Below are positions 36,500 through 49,165 of a stretch of 64,000 bases of DNA, piece by piece (the first letter of the stretch is position 1; every line of letters begins with the position of its first letter). A program made the translations under genes and the position numbers. Below the pieces are notes generated by a model that was given only the letters and a program-made list of their open reading frames with translations, made no database searches and was not told the origin of the DNA. The DNA is from Pseudopyrenochaeta lycopersici (Eukaryota; Ascomycota; Dothideomycetes; Pleosporales; Pseudopyrenochaetaceae), in contig NHZP01000065.1 in NCBI GenBank assembly GCA_003313425.1, positions 124,001-188,000 on the forward strand, written 5' to 3'.

Positions 36500-37380
36500 A
36501 AGGGGCACAGCAAAGCTAAAGATAAAGGAAATGCAGTAGAGACAGATGCTAAAAGAGCGTTAGTTTTTTATAGCTATTACCTTGCTGCTGCATATCGCAT
36601 ACGGACTTAGTGTAAAGCGCAGCATAAGGTAAAGACAGCATACCTAACACTAGCGTTTCTCTACGTCCCTACTACATTATGCAAAGACCTTAGTTATTAA
36701 CAAAACAGCATAGCGAGAATAGCTCAACATCTAAGTAACGAGCATATTAGTACATTCCGACTGTTAGGCTTGTGTGGGGTAAGTTAGAACCAGCAGTTAA
36801 AACAGTTCGCTAAGGGAGGTGCAGTAGAGACGCACAGACTATTAGAGGTTAAAGTAAATACACGAGCTGCGCTAAGACACTTACAGCAGCTTCTAGAAGG
36901 CTTTAAAACACTACACAGACTAGACAGGTGTTTCTTAGCCGCTAATCCTGTTACCTAATACAGCTACTTCGTTTATGCCCCCTTCTATTCAGTGTAGTTA
37001 TTAATTAGCGCGATTATGTTAAGTTCGGCCGCGTTATACTGAATAGGCCGTGCACTAGGGGTGCTAGGGAAGTACCGTTTATACTAAGGCAATGCGGGTC
37101 TAGTTATTATTATCGTCTATGTTGCGACATCCCTGCCAAGACCAAACCCTACGAGTTTCTTTAAGAGCCTCCCTTATTATACAATTATTTTTGCTGACAA
37201 ACAGATAGGTTTAAAGGGCTATCGTTTATGCGTCTGGCTTAGTAGCTAACATGTCGAAACAATGCAAGCAGCTTAGCATGTTAGGGGCACGATTTTCGTC
37301 CTTATAAGAGGTATCTTAAAAGGATATAAAATAAGCCTCTTTTACCCTAATCAGAACTCATATCATTAGCATCTCTCTAC
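36500..37380 (+). pseudogene. Unrecognised membrane-like ghost gene
   Basis: One frame of nearly 290 codons, broken by TAA/TAG only, with ALRHLQQLLEGFKTLHRLDR in the middle and hydrophobic runs LLISAIMLSSAALY and GLVIIIVYVATSLP suggesting membrane segments. Start codon not visible. No family recognised. Confidence 0.4.
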
Positions 37381-37434
37381 CTCATTTCTAGACACGCACC
37401 TTCTATAAATAATTTCACGCCTCAGCGCTCTTTT

Positions 37435-38373
37435 CCCTAACTTCAAGACTACAAATCCTTAGCAAAGCCCCTTTTACTATACAAGCATTAACAGTCGCGG
37501 CCATTTTAGCGTTTACTACAGGCATAACTGCTAATACTGCACCTGTTATCCTCTTAGAGGGTCTCTCTAATAGCCTCCTGTCTAGGCTTCTAACCACGGT
37601 TAGCCTTAATGTACCTGCAGGTGTTAATAATCTGTAGGTCCCACACAGCAAACAATATACTAGGTTACTAACAGCATCAGGAGCCAGACAATCCGAGACT
37701 AGAGTTCTAAGGAGGCCCAGGCAGTTGCAAAGAGAGAGCTACAGCGAGGCTGGGGCCGCGGTGGACGTGGCCGGGCGGGTCGTGTTAGCAGTGTTGTTAA
37801 GGGTGTTAGTAAGGGGATTGGCAGCGCAGCAGACGTAATTTTCATCAGGCAGACGATCCAGGACCAGACATCTTAAGAGGCGCAGCTAGTGGCGAAGAGA
37901 GAGCTACAGCGAGGCTGGGGCCGCAGTAGACGTAGCCGGGCGGGTCGTGTTAGCGGTGTTGTTAAGGGTGTAACTAAAGGTATTGGCGGGGTAGCAGATA
38001 GAATCTTTATTAGACAGACGATCTAAGACCAGACGTCTAAGGAATCGCAGCTAGTTGCAAAGAGAGAGCCACAGCGAGGCCGAGGACGTGGTAGGCGCGG
38101 GCGAGCTGGTTGTATTAGCGACGTCGTTGAGGGCGTAACTGAAGGTATCAGCGGTATAGCAGATACTATTTTCATTAGGCAGACGATCCAAGACCAGACC
38201 TCTCAGGAATCGCAGCCAGTTGCGAAGAGGGAGCCGCAGCGAGGCCAGGGACGTAGTAGACGCAGGCGAGGTAGTCGTGTTAGCGGTGTTATAGAGGGCG
38301 TAAGTAAGGGGATTGGCAGCGCAGCAGACGCAATTTTCATCAGACAGACAATCCTTCCCGAGAAGCTATAACT
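37435..38373 (+). pseudogene. Spliced gene with four 55-aa repeats, RIP-damaged
   Basis: Exon 1 (to 37633) reads PFTIQALTVAAILAFTTGIT (secretion-signal-like) and VILLEGLSNSLLSRLLTTV. A 47-bp intron (37634-37680) has GTAGGT, a perfect TACTAAC branch site (37666-37672) and CAG. Exon 2 (37681-38373) is then in frame and consists of four exact-length 55-codon repeats (QTIQDQTSQESQPVAKREPQ, then an RGRGRRGR-like basic block, then SGVxxGVxxGIGxxAD). In-frame stops: one or more TAG/TAA at Gln. The last repeat runs into the start of the 5.4-kb helicase unit at 38353, which supplies the stop, so the gene may be truncated there. Confidence 0.55.
37686..38345 (+). repeat. Four tandem 165-bp coding repeats
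   Basis: AGACRATCCR recurs at 37686, 37851, 38016, 38181 and (start of a fifth) 38346, a constant period of 165 bp. Units differ mainly by transitions. Confidence 0.9.
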
Positions 38374-38597
38374 TTTCGTACCAGAATTTCGCCGAGTTAG
38401 GCTTAACGCTAGGGTTTCTCATACCCAGAATGGTAATCTCAGGGGCTCTCTTATTTCAGCGAAATGCGGACATTATAAACACTTTTTTATCAAACTTTTA
38501 GTACAAATATTACTTAATAGCTTCTAAAGAATATTATTTATTAGTTTGCAGCCCTGTCTAGCAACGTATATATTGCGATAGGATTAGGATTTGCCCC

Positions 38598-41500
38598 CAG
38601 ATATAGAGTTCTGCTGGGACGCACAGATACCAGTCGCACAAACAGGAACAACAACACAGACAGAGAGCAGCGCAGAATATTAACCCGTACGCTTATCGCA
38701 GTCGGTGGAAGACTCTATATGCTTTCTTAAAGAGTACAGCGTAATTATCTGCAAGTAGCATACGACTGCTGTTCAAAATCTAGATATACATCTGCAGAAG
38801 CATCACTCTATAAGAAGTAAGACACAAAAAGTGATCGTTAAAAGCTATTAAGATAAGCAAGTTAGGAGCCCGTAAGAAGTTAAGTTACTAGCACTGCTAG
38901 GACCGCCGATTAAAGAGCTTAGGGCGCCGCTTAATAGCTTCCGCTGCGAAGAGGAAGATTATAGTTTTATAATAATCAACTTTAGTATACTACGCGTACA
39001 TCTAAAAAAACTTCACGCGTAATCATAGAAAGGCGAGACAAGTTCGCTATATAAAAAAGTAAAAGTTCAGACGTTCTTTTGTAATAGAGGACAGCAGCGA
39101 TATTTTATTGTTAATGTAGGAGGTAGTACTAGCGGTTTAGTAGTGTCCCGTAAAGTAGCAGATGTGGTAGAGTATTAGCTCGCGTAATAGGACGCAACAA
39201 AACAGATTCTTAAGGAAAGAGCGTAGGTTATAGAAGAGGAAATAGTAAAGACAGACAGGACTAGCTAGTTCAGTCGGACAGGGTAGCCAGAACATTTTGC
39301 GAATCGTAATCTAGTACATCTTGCTTATCAGATCCGACTACCCAACTAAGGTAATACGAAGCTTAAGCTTGTAGCAGAGCTAGTCAAGCGACTAATAGAA
39401 AGAAGCGTAAAGGAGCTATTAACACTTGCACGAGAGACAAGACGATAGCTAAAGAGCGCGCAGCAGAAAGAGCCTAACCCGCGACCGCTCGCTCGACTGC
39501 AAAACCCGGAGAGTTAGGCACGATATGCAAGCTACATAGTTAAGTTTATCTACTACATGCTGCGTATTATCGCCGACGAAGAGAGGATAGTTTAGCGTAG
39601 CTATAGTATAGATAATAGCCGCGATAATGATAGTAATAGCGATAGCGTTGTGTCTGACAGTAGTGTAGATTTCAAGTCCTAGTTAGATTGAACGGGAAGC
39701 GACGCCAAAAGCGATAACAATAACTGCCCGCGCCGTAGCAAGAAGAAGAAGAAGAATAGCATAGATATAATAAAGGATGCACGCGAGCTATTCTGTTAGC
39801 ACGGCGAGTAGAAGGAACTGGCGATACGGCTGTGGGACTAGCTAGACAAGGACCCTGAGGAGAATAGAGAAGCTCAGCTCAACGCACTGCTAGAGGTATT
39901 TATATTATTTATATTTTATAACTTAGGCGACCGGCCGCTTAGTAGTAGGTTAATTTATTTTCTAGCTGTTATAGGTATTGACGCGGATATGGGGCGCTTA
40001 CGCACTGCGAAGAACTATTCGTACATGCTGGCTGGAGTCGTATACTGCATACGCGTGCTTAGCGTAGAAAAGCTACTACTGTTAGCACTCCGCGAAGAAA
40101 ATTCAGACAGAGAGCGTAAACGCTTCTTAAAGATAAGAAAGCAGTATCTTACTGACGGCGCGTATAGCCTGATAAGCAAGGCTATTAACATGTTAGCGTA
40201 TAGGAAGTTTGTTGCGCTCGCAGCGGGCAATTCTAGCAATGCGTACTAGTTAGAGGATAAGATAATTTTTTATCTTAACGGCCGACCAATTTATATCAGC
40301 CGCTTTCGCACTATAGCATAGAATATTGTTGCTGAGGCAGAGAGTATGCTGTGGTAAGAGCTGCTCTAGGTTACAGGGGAGAGCGATCGATTTACTATCG
40401 CACTTAAGTGACTTATTGACGATGTTACGTTTACTCAGCAAGGGGAGTCTTTTATTAATAATGCTAAGAATTAGCTAAATAACAGACTTAAGTAGATGCT
40501 TATATAGGCTAAGCAGAGCGGAGAGGGCCGTAGGCTTTAGTTGAGCGACAGGAAGTAGAAGGTAAAGCAGGTAAAGCGGTATCTGCGTTTGCTCAATCGC
40601 TTCTTAGAGCTACTACTGCTGTGTGTGCATATAATATCTAGGCAACCAGGCCGTAGATCTGAGGTAACGACAATGCAGCATCAGAACAGGTTGCTGTAGG
40701 ACCGCAATATCTTTATTATAGACGGACAGGTGATGACTGTAGTCTGCTATTACAAGTCGCAGTTATAGTAGGACAAGCTAAAGATTGTGCTGCGCTTTCT
40801 TCTGCTGCAGTTAGGGCAAATTATAGTAGTATACTTAGTATACTTGTAGCTGTTTCAGGAATATCTTACTATAGAAGTGCTAGGCGGTAATATAAACAAC
40901 TATGTATAGGCAGATAAGCAGGGACCGTAGGGGACAGATTAACTCACGCGTGTGCTTAAGCAAGAGACAGGTAAGAGGCTGGGCGTAGAATTGCATACGC
41001 TAGACTATTAACACACAGCAGTTAGTATTAGTAGAGTTGTTGTAAGAGAGTCGTTTAGCAGAGGGTATTAAGACGAGGTCAGGGAAATTAAGGAGGCAGA
41101 GGTAGACGAGGCAGACGAAGACATTATTAAACTATAGAACGCGCGGTCGACCGTAATAGGGGTAGGGAACTACAGCATGCCAATTAATATTATTAAGCAT
41201 CTCAGTATACGCTTAATTAAGGCGTTCCGGCCGCTAAGTACGCTGTGGCATCGCTTCTTAGGGCTTAAAAGGCGGAAGGATAATTAAGAGGTATAGTTAG
41301 GCAGCACTAGTACAGTAAAAAAGCGGCTAGAGCGGAGTGACGAGGATAAAGGTTAAGACGAAAGGCTTATTATGCGGCTAAAAGAGACGCGAATAGAAGA
41401 TAAAAGAAAAGATGCGGTTCGCAGGGCGATGCAGCAGGTACTAGGTTAAGAAGACGTAGGGTTTCAATCTATACAGCAAGAGCAGGCAATACATACTGTG

Positions 41501-43081
41501 CTTAATGGGCAGACACCGCTAGTAGTCGTGCTCCTAACAGGCAGGGGTAAGAGCTTGCTGTTTACTGTACTAGCTTGTATAGAGAAAAATAGAGTAATAG
41601 TAGTTATAGTACCGTATTAAGCGCTTATTACGGACTTAGTAGAACGCATATAAGCGTGCGGAATTAACTGTATAGAGTAGAAGCACGGCGAGAGCAACCC
41701 GGCATTAATTGTAGTCGTCAGCGCAGACGTAGCAGGCGACATAATAAGCAACAGGAATTTTGTCAGCTACGCAGGGATGTTAAACAGTAAGGGAATACTG
41801 CAGCGGGTTGTTATAGACGAGTGTCATCTTATCTTTACAGCAAGTAACTAGCGACAGAAGCTGGCGATACTAAAGAATTTGCGGTTATTACCGTGCCCGC
41901 TAGTACTACTTACAGCAACACTGCCGCTAACGCGAGAGGGAGAGCTAGACAGAAGCATAATAATTCAGTGCGCGAGGTATATTTGAGCAAGCATAGTACA
42001 GCTGAATACGCGCTACTTTATGTTATAGTGCGAGCGCGATAAGCTGGACGAGACGGCACTTATTATGTGCAGGCGATAACAGCAACTGCTACTGCATTGA
42101 GGGGAAAAGGGGGTGGTATACTGTTAGAGTAAACAGCAGTGTGACGATATGGTAGAGGCGCTAGGGTGTCTAAGCTATTACGCTGACGTACTTAACCGTG
42201 CAGGGCGGTTAGTAGAGTAGCTCGAGAAGGGCGGACTTATTGTAGCTACGTCAGCGCTAGGAACAGGGGTTAATTACCCTAGGATTCTGTATATACTACA
42301 CGTAGGGATGCTATAGAGCATAATTAACTACGCGCAAGAGAGTGGACGTAAAGGGCGAGGCGGGGAACAGGTTGACTCGGTGGTGCTAGTAGCGCAGGGT
42401 AAGGTAGAGGAGACGATAAAACAAAAGAGCGAGGACTTGGATGTGCAGGCAGTAGGCTTATTTTTAATAGGCAGCGGGTGTCGACGGGGGCTGATAAGCA
42501 GCTATCTTAACAGACAGCAGGTTAGCTGTAATAATATTGAGTTGGCTGGGTGCGACTGTTATAGAGAGGGGCTGAGAGAGTGGCTAGATAAGCAAGAGAA
42601 GGCGAGCAGGGAGTAGTAGACGGTGCGAGAGAAGATAAGTAAGCTTCGGCATGGGTGTGTTATATGCTAGGTGCTTAGACAAGGGATAGAGGAATAAGAG
42701 GGTATATAGATAAAGCACTGTATGATGCAGTGTACTGCGTACGATAGAGCAAGTAGGAGAGAAGTAGATGCGTTTCAGCGGAAGATTTAGGATAAGGGAG
42801 GTATTTACAGCTGCAGGCAGTGCTGGGTAAGTTAAAAGTACTGCGTAACAGGGGAGGATAATAAGGCGAAATATTAATAGCTGAATGTAATTATACTGAT
42901 AGTATTTACAGCGATAGAGTTCAGAGACAGAGTAGAAGTTATACGAAAGTGTGGGTATACTAGTAATAGTACTGAGGAGTATACGAAGTAGCTTAGGGGG
43001 CAGTATAAAGAGCGAGTTTAGGGAGAGTTTTTTAGCAACGCGATAGTAACAGTAATACAGATTATACTACAATTTAAGTAA
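38598..43081 (+). pseudogene. Telomere-linked RecQ/OrsD helicase, copy B, RIP-inactivated
   Basis: Ghost frame with many TAA/TAG. N-terminus: OrsD-type zinc block (EYSVIICK..HTTAVQNLDIH then LQKHH). Middle (39890-41100): LFIFYNLGDRPLSSRLIYFL, SYMLAGVVYCIRVLSVEKLL, and a tyrosine-recombinase-like stretch (RQPGRRSEV near 40645; HTAVSISR near 41015). C-terminal half: a full RecQ set, motif I LLTGRGKSLLF (41531-41563), motif II DECH (41816-41827), motif III LLTATLPL, GGLIVATSALGTGVNYPR, motif VI QESGRKGRGG (about 42334), then the Cys-containing tail CRRGLISSYLNRQQVS and a second C-rich region. The intact motif I shows what copy A lost. Presumed former role: DNA helicase expressed near telomeres. 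Confidence 0.88.
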
Positions 43082-43666
43082 GAAGAAGAAGTAGAGAGCT
43101 AGAAATAGAAAAGTAAGGGAAATTAGAGATTTGTTTCTGTTAGGGATGGAAGTTTTATTTAAGTAAAGATAGTAATTTAAGTTAAGAGAAGGGCTTACGT
43201 GAGAGAAAAAGGGTTAGGGGTAGGCCTGTCTAGTGCAGAAAAAGAAGTAGAGCTTTATAGAGAAGTAGAAAGAAAGAAGAGAAAGAAAAACCTGGCTGAA
43301 CCGCTTAGGTTAGGGAGAGAAGAGGTAGTAAGGAGAGAAGGAAGAAACCTAGCCGAACTGCTTAGGTTAGGGAGAAAGAGGAGAAAGAAGAGAAAGAAGA
43401 AACCTGGCTGAACCGCTTAGGTTAGGAGAAAGAAAAGAGAGCGCCTGTAAACTGCGAAATAGCAGAGAGAGGGGAGAGGATTTAGGTTTGGGCCGGATTG
43501 AAAGTTAGAAAGGCGGAAACTAACTTACGTCCCTGTTAGAACGGAAGTTAGGGGCTGTAAGGTGTTAGAAGATAAAAAACAAACGTAGGAAGACAATTAC
43601 TAGGTTTAGGAGATAGTTTAATAATTAGATAACTGCTTAAGGCTAGAAAGAGCGCGTACCTAGGTT

Positions 43667-43757
43667 CCCGTTATCTGTAACCCGTAACGGCGACCTGTAA
43701 CGGCGACCCGTAACAGCGACCCGTAACAGTAACCCGTAATAGCAGTCTGTAACTGCA
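43667..43757 (+). repeat. CCCGTAACRGCGA minisatellite, end of unit B
   Basis: Seven to eight degenerate copies of a 12-bp word CCCGTAACGGCGA/CCTGTAACGGCGA. The same array closes unit C. Confidence 0.8.
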
Positions 43758-44003
43758 ACCTTCCTGAGAAGCTATAACTTTTCGTACCGGAATTTCGCCG
43801 AGTTAGGCTTAACGCTAGGGTTTCTCATACCCAGAATGGTAATCTTAGGGGCTCTCTTATTTCAGCGAAATGCGGACATTATAAATACTTTTTTATTAAA
43901 CTTTTAGTACAAATATTACTTAATGGCTTCTAAAGAATATTATTTATTAGTTTGCAGCCCTGTCTAGTAACGTATATGTTGCGATAGGATTAGGATTTGC
44001 CCC

Positions 44004-47000
44004 TAGATATAGAGTTCTACTAGGACGCACGGATACCAGTCGCACAAACAGGAATAACAACACAGACAGAGAGCAGCGCAGAATATCAACCCGTACGCTT
44101 ATCGCAGTCAGTAGAAGACTCTATATGCTTTCTTAAAGAGTACAGCGTGATTGTCTGCAAGCAGCATACAACTACTGTTCAAAATCTAGATATATATCTG
44201 CAGAAGCATCACTCTGTAAGAAGTAAGACACAAAAAGTAATTATTAAAAGCTATTAGGATAAGCAAGTCAGGAGCCCATAAGAAGTTAAGTTACCAGCAC
44301 CGCTAGGACTGCTGATTAAAGAGCTTAGGGCGCCGCTTAATAGCTTCCGCTGCAAAGAGGAAGATTATAGTTTTATAACAATTAACTTTAGTGTACTACG
44401 CGTACATCTGAAAAAACTTCACGCGCGATTATAGAAAGGCGAGACAAGTTCGCTATATAAAAAAGTAAAAGTTCAGACGTTCTTTTATAATAGAGGACAG
44501 CAGCAATATTTTATTATTAATGTAGGAGGTAGTACTAGCAGTTTAGTAGTGTCCTGTGAAGTAGCAGATATAGTAGAGTATTAGCTCGCGCAATAGGACG
44601 CAACAAAACAGATTCTTAAGGAAAGAGCGCAGGTTATAGAAGAGGAAATAGTAAAGACAGACAGGACTAGCTAGTTCAGTTAGACAGGGTGGCCGGAACA
44701 TTTTGCGAATTGTAATCTAGTACATCTTACTTATTAGATCCAACTACCTAACTAAGGTAATACGAAGCTTAAGCTTGCAGTAGAGCTAGTTAAGCGACTA
44801 ATAGAAAGAAGCGTAAAGGGGCTATTAACACTTACACGAGAGACAAGACGATAGCTAAAGAGCGCGCAGCGGAAAGAGCCCGACCTGCGACTGCTCGCTT
44901 AACTACAAAACCTAGAGAGTTAGGCACAATATGCGAGCTATATAGTTAAGTTTATCTGCTACATGCTGCGTATTATTGCTGATGAAGAGAGAATAGTTCA
45001 GCGTAGCTATAGTATAGATAATAGCCGCGATAATAATAGTAATAGCGATAGCGTCGTGTCTGACAGTAGTGTAGATTTCAAGTCCTAGTTAGATCGAACG
45101 GGAAGCGACGCTGAAAGCGATGACAATGACCGCCCGCGCTGTAGCAAGAAGAAGAAGAAGAATAGCATAGATATAATAAAGGATGCACGCGAGCTATTCT
45201 GTTAGCACGGCGAGTAGAAGGAACTAGCAATACAGCTGTAGGACTAGCTAGACAAGGACCCCGAGGAGAATAGAGAAGCTCAGCTCAACGCACTGCTAGA
45301 AGTATTTGCATTGTTTATATTTTATAACTTAGGCGACCGGCCGCTTAGTAGTAGGTTAATTCATTTTCTAGCTGTTATAGGTATTAACGCGGATATAGGG
45401 CGCTTACGCACTGCGAAGAACTATTCGTACATGCTAGCTAGAGTTGTATACTACATACGCGTGCTTAGCGTAGAAAAGCTACTACTGTCAGTACTCCGCG
45501 AAGAAAATTCAGACAGAGAGCGTAAACGCTTCTTAAAGATAAGAAAGCAGTATCTTACTAACAGCGCGTATAGCCTGATAAGCGAGGCTATTAACATGTT
45601 GGCGTATAGGAAGTTTGTTACGCTCGCAGCGGGCAATTCTAGCAATGCGTACTAGTTAGAGGATAAGACGATTTTTTATCTTAACGGCCGACTGATTTAT
45701 ATCAGCCGCTTTCGCACTATAGCACAGAACATTGTCGCTGAGGCAGAGAGTATGCTGTAGCAAGAGCTGCTCTAGGTTGCAGGGGAGAGCGATTAATTTA
45801 CTATCGCACTTAAGTAACTTGTTAACGATGTTACGTTTACTCAGCAAGGGGAGTCTTTTATTAATAATGCTAAGAATCAGCTGAATAACGGACTTAAGTA
45901 GATGCTTACACAGGCTGAGCAGAGCGGAGAGGGCCGTAGGCTTCAGTTAAGCGACGGGAAGTAGAAGGTAAAGCAGGTAAAGCAGTATCTGCGTTTGCTC
46001 AATCGCTTCTTAGAGCTACTGCTGCTGTGTGTGCATGTAACATCTAGGCAACCGGGCCGTAGATCTAAGGTAACGACAATATAGTATCAGAACGGGTTGC
46101 TGTAGGACCGTAATATCTTTATTATAGACGGACAGGTAATAACTATAGTCTGCTATTATAAGTCGCAGTTACAGTAAGACAAGCTAAAGATCGTGCCGCG
46201 CTTTCTTCTGCCGCGGTTAGGGCAAATTATAGTAGTGTACTTAGTATACTTGTAGCTGTTTCAGGAATATCTTACTGTAGAGGTGCTAGGCGGTAATATA
46301 AACAACTATGTATAGGCGGATAAGCAGGGACTGTAAGGGACGGATCAACTCACGCGTGTGCTTAAGCGAGAGACAGGTAAGAGGCTGGGCGTAGAATTAC
46401 ATACGCTAGACTATTAACACACGGTAGTTAGTATTAGCAGAGTTGTTGTAGGAGAGTCGTTTAGCAGAGGGTATTAAGACAAGGTCGGGGAAATTAAGGA
46501 GGCAGAGGTAGATGAGGCGGACGAAGACATTATCAAACTACAGAACGCGCAGTTAACCGTAATAGGGGTAGGGAACTACAGCGTACTAATTAATATTATC
46601 AAGCATCTTAGTATACGCTTAATTAAGGCATTCTAGCTGCTGAGTACGCTGTAGCATCGCTTCTTAGGGCTTAAAGGGCGGAAGGATAATTAAGAGGTAT
46701 AGTTAGGCGGCACTAGTATAGTAAAAAAGCGGCTAGAGCAGAGTGATAAGGATAAAGGTTAAGACAAAAGGCTTATTATGCGGCCGAAAGAGACGCGAAT
46801 AGAAGATAAGAGAAAAGATACAGTCCGCAGGGCGATGCAGTAGGTGCTAGGTTAAGAAGACGTAGGGTTTTAATCTGTACAGCAGGAGCAGGCAATACAT
46901 ACTGTACTTAATAGGCAGACACCGCTGGTAGTCGTGCTCCTAACGGGCGGGGGTAAGAGCTTACTATTTACTGTGCTAGCTTATATAGAGAAAAATAGAG

Positions 47001-48487
47001 TAACAGTAGTTATAGTACCATATTAAGCGCTTATCACAGACTTAGTAGAACGCATATAAGCGTGCGGAATTAACTGTATAGAGTAGAAGCACGGCAAGAG
47101 TAACCCAGCATTAATTGTAGTCGTCAGCGCAGACGTAGCAGGCGACATAATAAGTAACAGGAATTTTGTCAGCTACGCAGGGATATTAAATAGTAAGGGA
47201 ATACTGCAGCGGGTTGTTATAGACGAGTGTTATCTTATCTTTACAGTAAGTAACTGGCGACAGAAGCTGGCGATGCTGAAGAATTTGCGGTTATTACTGT
47301 GCCCGCTAGTACTGCTTACAGTAACACTGCCGCCGACGCGAGAGGGAGAGCTGGACAGAAGCATAATAATTTAGTGCGCGAGGTATATTCAAGTAAGCAC
47401 GGTATAGCTAAATACGCGCTACTTTGTGTTATAGTGCGAGCGCGACAAGCTAGACGAGACGGCACTTATTATGTGCAGGCGACAACAGCGACTGCTACTG
47501 CATTAAGGGGAAAAGGGGGTAGTATACTGTCAGAGTAAACAGCAGTGTGACGATATAGTAGAGGCGCTAGGGTGTCTAAGCTATCACGCCGACGTACTTA
47601 ACTGTGCAGGGCAGTTAGTAGAGTAGCTTGAGAAGGGCGGACTTATTGTAGCTACGTTAGCGCTGGGAATAAGGGTTAATTACCCTAGGATTCTGTATAT
47701 ACTACACGTAGGGATGCTGTAGAGCATAATTAACTACGCGCAAGAGAGTGGACGTGGAGGGCGAGGCGGGGAACAGGTTAACTTAGTAGTGCTGGTAGCG
47801 CAGGGTAAGGTAGAGGAGATGATGAAACAAAAGAGCGAGGACTTAGACGTGCAGGCAGTAGGCTTATTTTTAATAGGCAGCAGGTGTCGACGGGGGCTAA
47901 TAAGCAGCTATCTTAACAGACAGCAGGTTAGCTATAACAATATCGAGTTAGCTAGGTGCGACCGTTGTAGAGAGGGGCTAAGAGAGTGGCTAGATAAGCA
48001 AGAGAAGGCGAGCAGGGAGTAGCAGACGGTGTGAGAGAAGATAGGTAAGCTTCGGCATGGGTGTGTTATATACTGGGTGCTTAGACAAGGGATAGAGGAA
48101 CAAGAGGGTGTATGGACAGAGCACTGTACGATGCAGTGTACTGCGTACGATAGAGCAAGTAGGAGAGAAGTAGATGCGTTTCAGCGGAAGATTTAGGATA
48201 AGAGAGGTATTCACAGCTGCAGGCGGTGCTAGGTAAGTTAAAAGTACTGCGCAACAGGGGAGGATAATAAGGCGAAATGTTAATGGCTGAATATAATTAT
48301 ACTAATAGTATTTATAGTGATAGGGTTTAGAGACAGAGTAGAGGTTATACGAAAGTGTGGGTATACTAGTAATAGTACTAAGGAGTATGCGAAGTGGCTT
48401 AGGGGGCGGTATAAAGAGCGAGTTTAGGGAGAGTTTTTTAGCAACGCGATAGTAATGGCGATACAGATTATACTACGATTTAAGTAA
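44004..48487 (+). pseudogene. Telomere-linked RecQ/OrsD helicase, copy C, RIP-inactivated
   Basis: Same order of domains as copy B at +5,406 bp: OrsD-type zinc block, LFIFYNLGDRPLSSRLIHFL, recombinase-like middle, then RecQ motifs. Motif I still reads LLTGGGKSLLF. In motif II the His codon has become Tyr (GACGAGTGTTAT, DECY), a C-to-T change that would spoil the helicase even without the stops. The tail CRRGLISSYLNRQQVS is retained. Confidence 0.88.
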
Positions 48488-49076
48488 GAAGAAGAAGTAG
48501 AGAGCTAGAAATAGAAAAGTAAAGGAAATTAGAGATTCGTTTCTGTTAGGGACGGAAGTTTTATTTAAGTAAAGATAGTAATTTAAGTTAAGAGAAGGGC
48601 TTACGTAAGAGAAAAAGGGTTAGAAGTAAGCCTGTCTAGTGCAGAAAAAGAAGCAGAGCTTTATAGAGAAGTAGAAAGAAAGAAGAGAAAGAAAAACCTG
48701 GCTGAACTACTTAAGTTAGGGAGAGAAGAAGTAGTAAGGAGAGAAGGAAGAAACCCGGCCGAACCGCTTAGGTTAGGGAGAAAGAGAAGAAAGAAGAGAA
48801 AGAAGAAACCTAGCCGAACCGCTTAGGTTAGGAGAAAGAAGAGAGAGCGCTCGCAAACCGCGAAATAGTAAAGAGAGAGGAGAGGATTTAGGTTTAGGCT
48901 GGATTAAAAGTTAGAAAGGCGGAAACTAACTTGCGTCCCTATTAGAACGGAAGTTAGAGGCTGTAAGGTGTTAGAAGATAAAAAACAAACATAGGAAGAC
49001 AATTACTAAGTTTAGGAGATAGTTTAATAATTAGATAACCGCTTAAGGCTAGAAAGAGCGCGTACCTAGGTTCCCG

Positions 49077-49165
49077 TTATCCGTAACCCGTAACGGCGAC
49101 CTATAACAGCAACCCGTAACAGCGACTTGTAATAGTAACCCGTAATAGCAGTCTATAACTACAAC
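49077..49165 (+). repeat. CCCGTAAC-type minisatellite, end of unit C
   Basis: Counterpart of the array at 43667-43757, more worn by transitions. Confidence 0.75.

Larger units (their letters stand above)
38353..43758 (+). repeat. 5.4-kb subtelomeric unit B (helicase copy B)
   Basis: Begins CCTTCCCGAGAAGCTATAAC and ends in a short CCCGTAAC-based minisatellite. The next 5,406-bp unit starts at 43759 with the same first bases, and matching features stay exactly 5,406 bp apart, so the pair is a direct tandem duplication with no net indel over most of its length. Differences are nearly all transitions. Confidence 0.9.
43759..49165 (+). repeat. 5.4-kb subtelomeric unit C (helicase copy C)
   Basis: Second tandem copy of unit B, ending at its own minisatellite; beyond 49165 the sequence diverges into the C-free tract. 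Confidence 0.9.

Noticed and set aside
43667..43757. CRISPR-like array
   Set aside because: Short 12-bp degenerate tandem repeat without spacers, in a eukaryotic sequence.
23563..49165. Variant genetic code with TAA/TAG as Gln (ciliate-like)
   Set aside because: Intact genes in the window (tannase-like, NmrA-like, SDR, Rep, array proteins) do not use internal TAA/TAG, several end with them, and the stops cluster in repeats with transition damage. RIP explains them.
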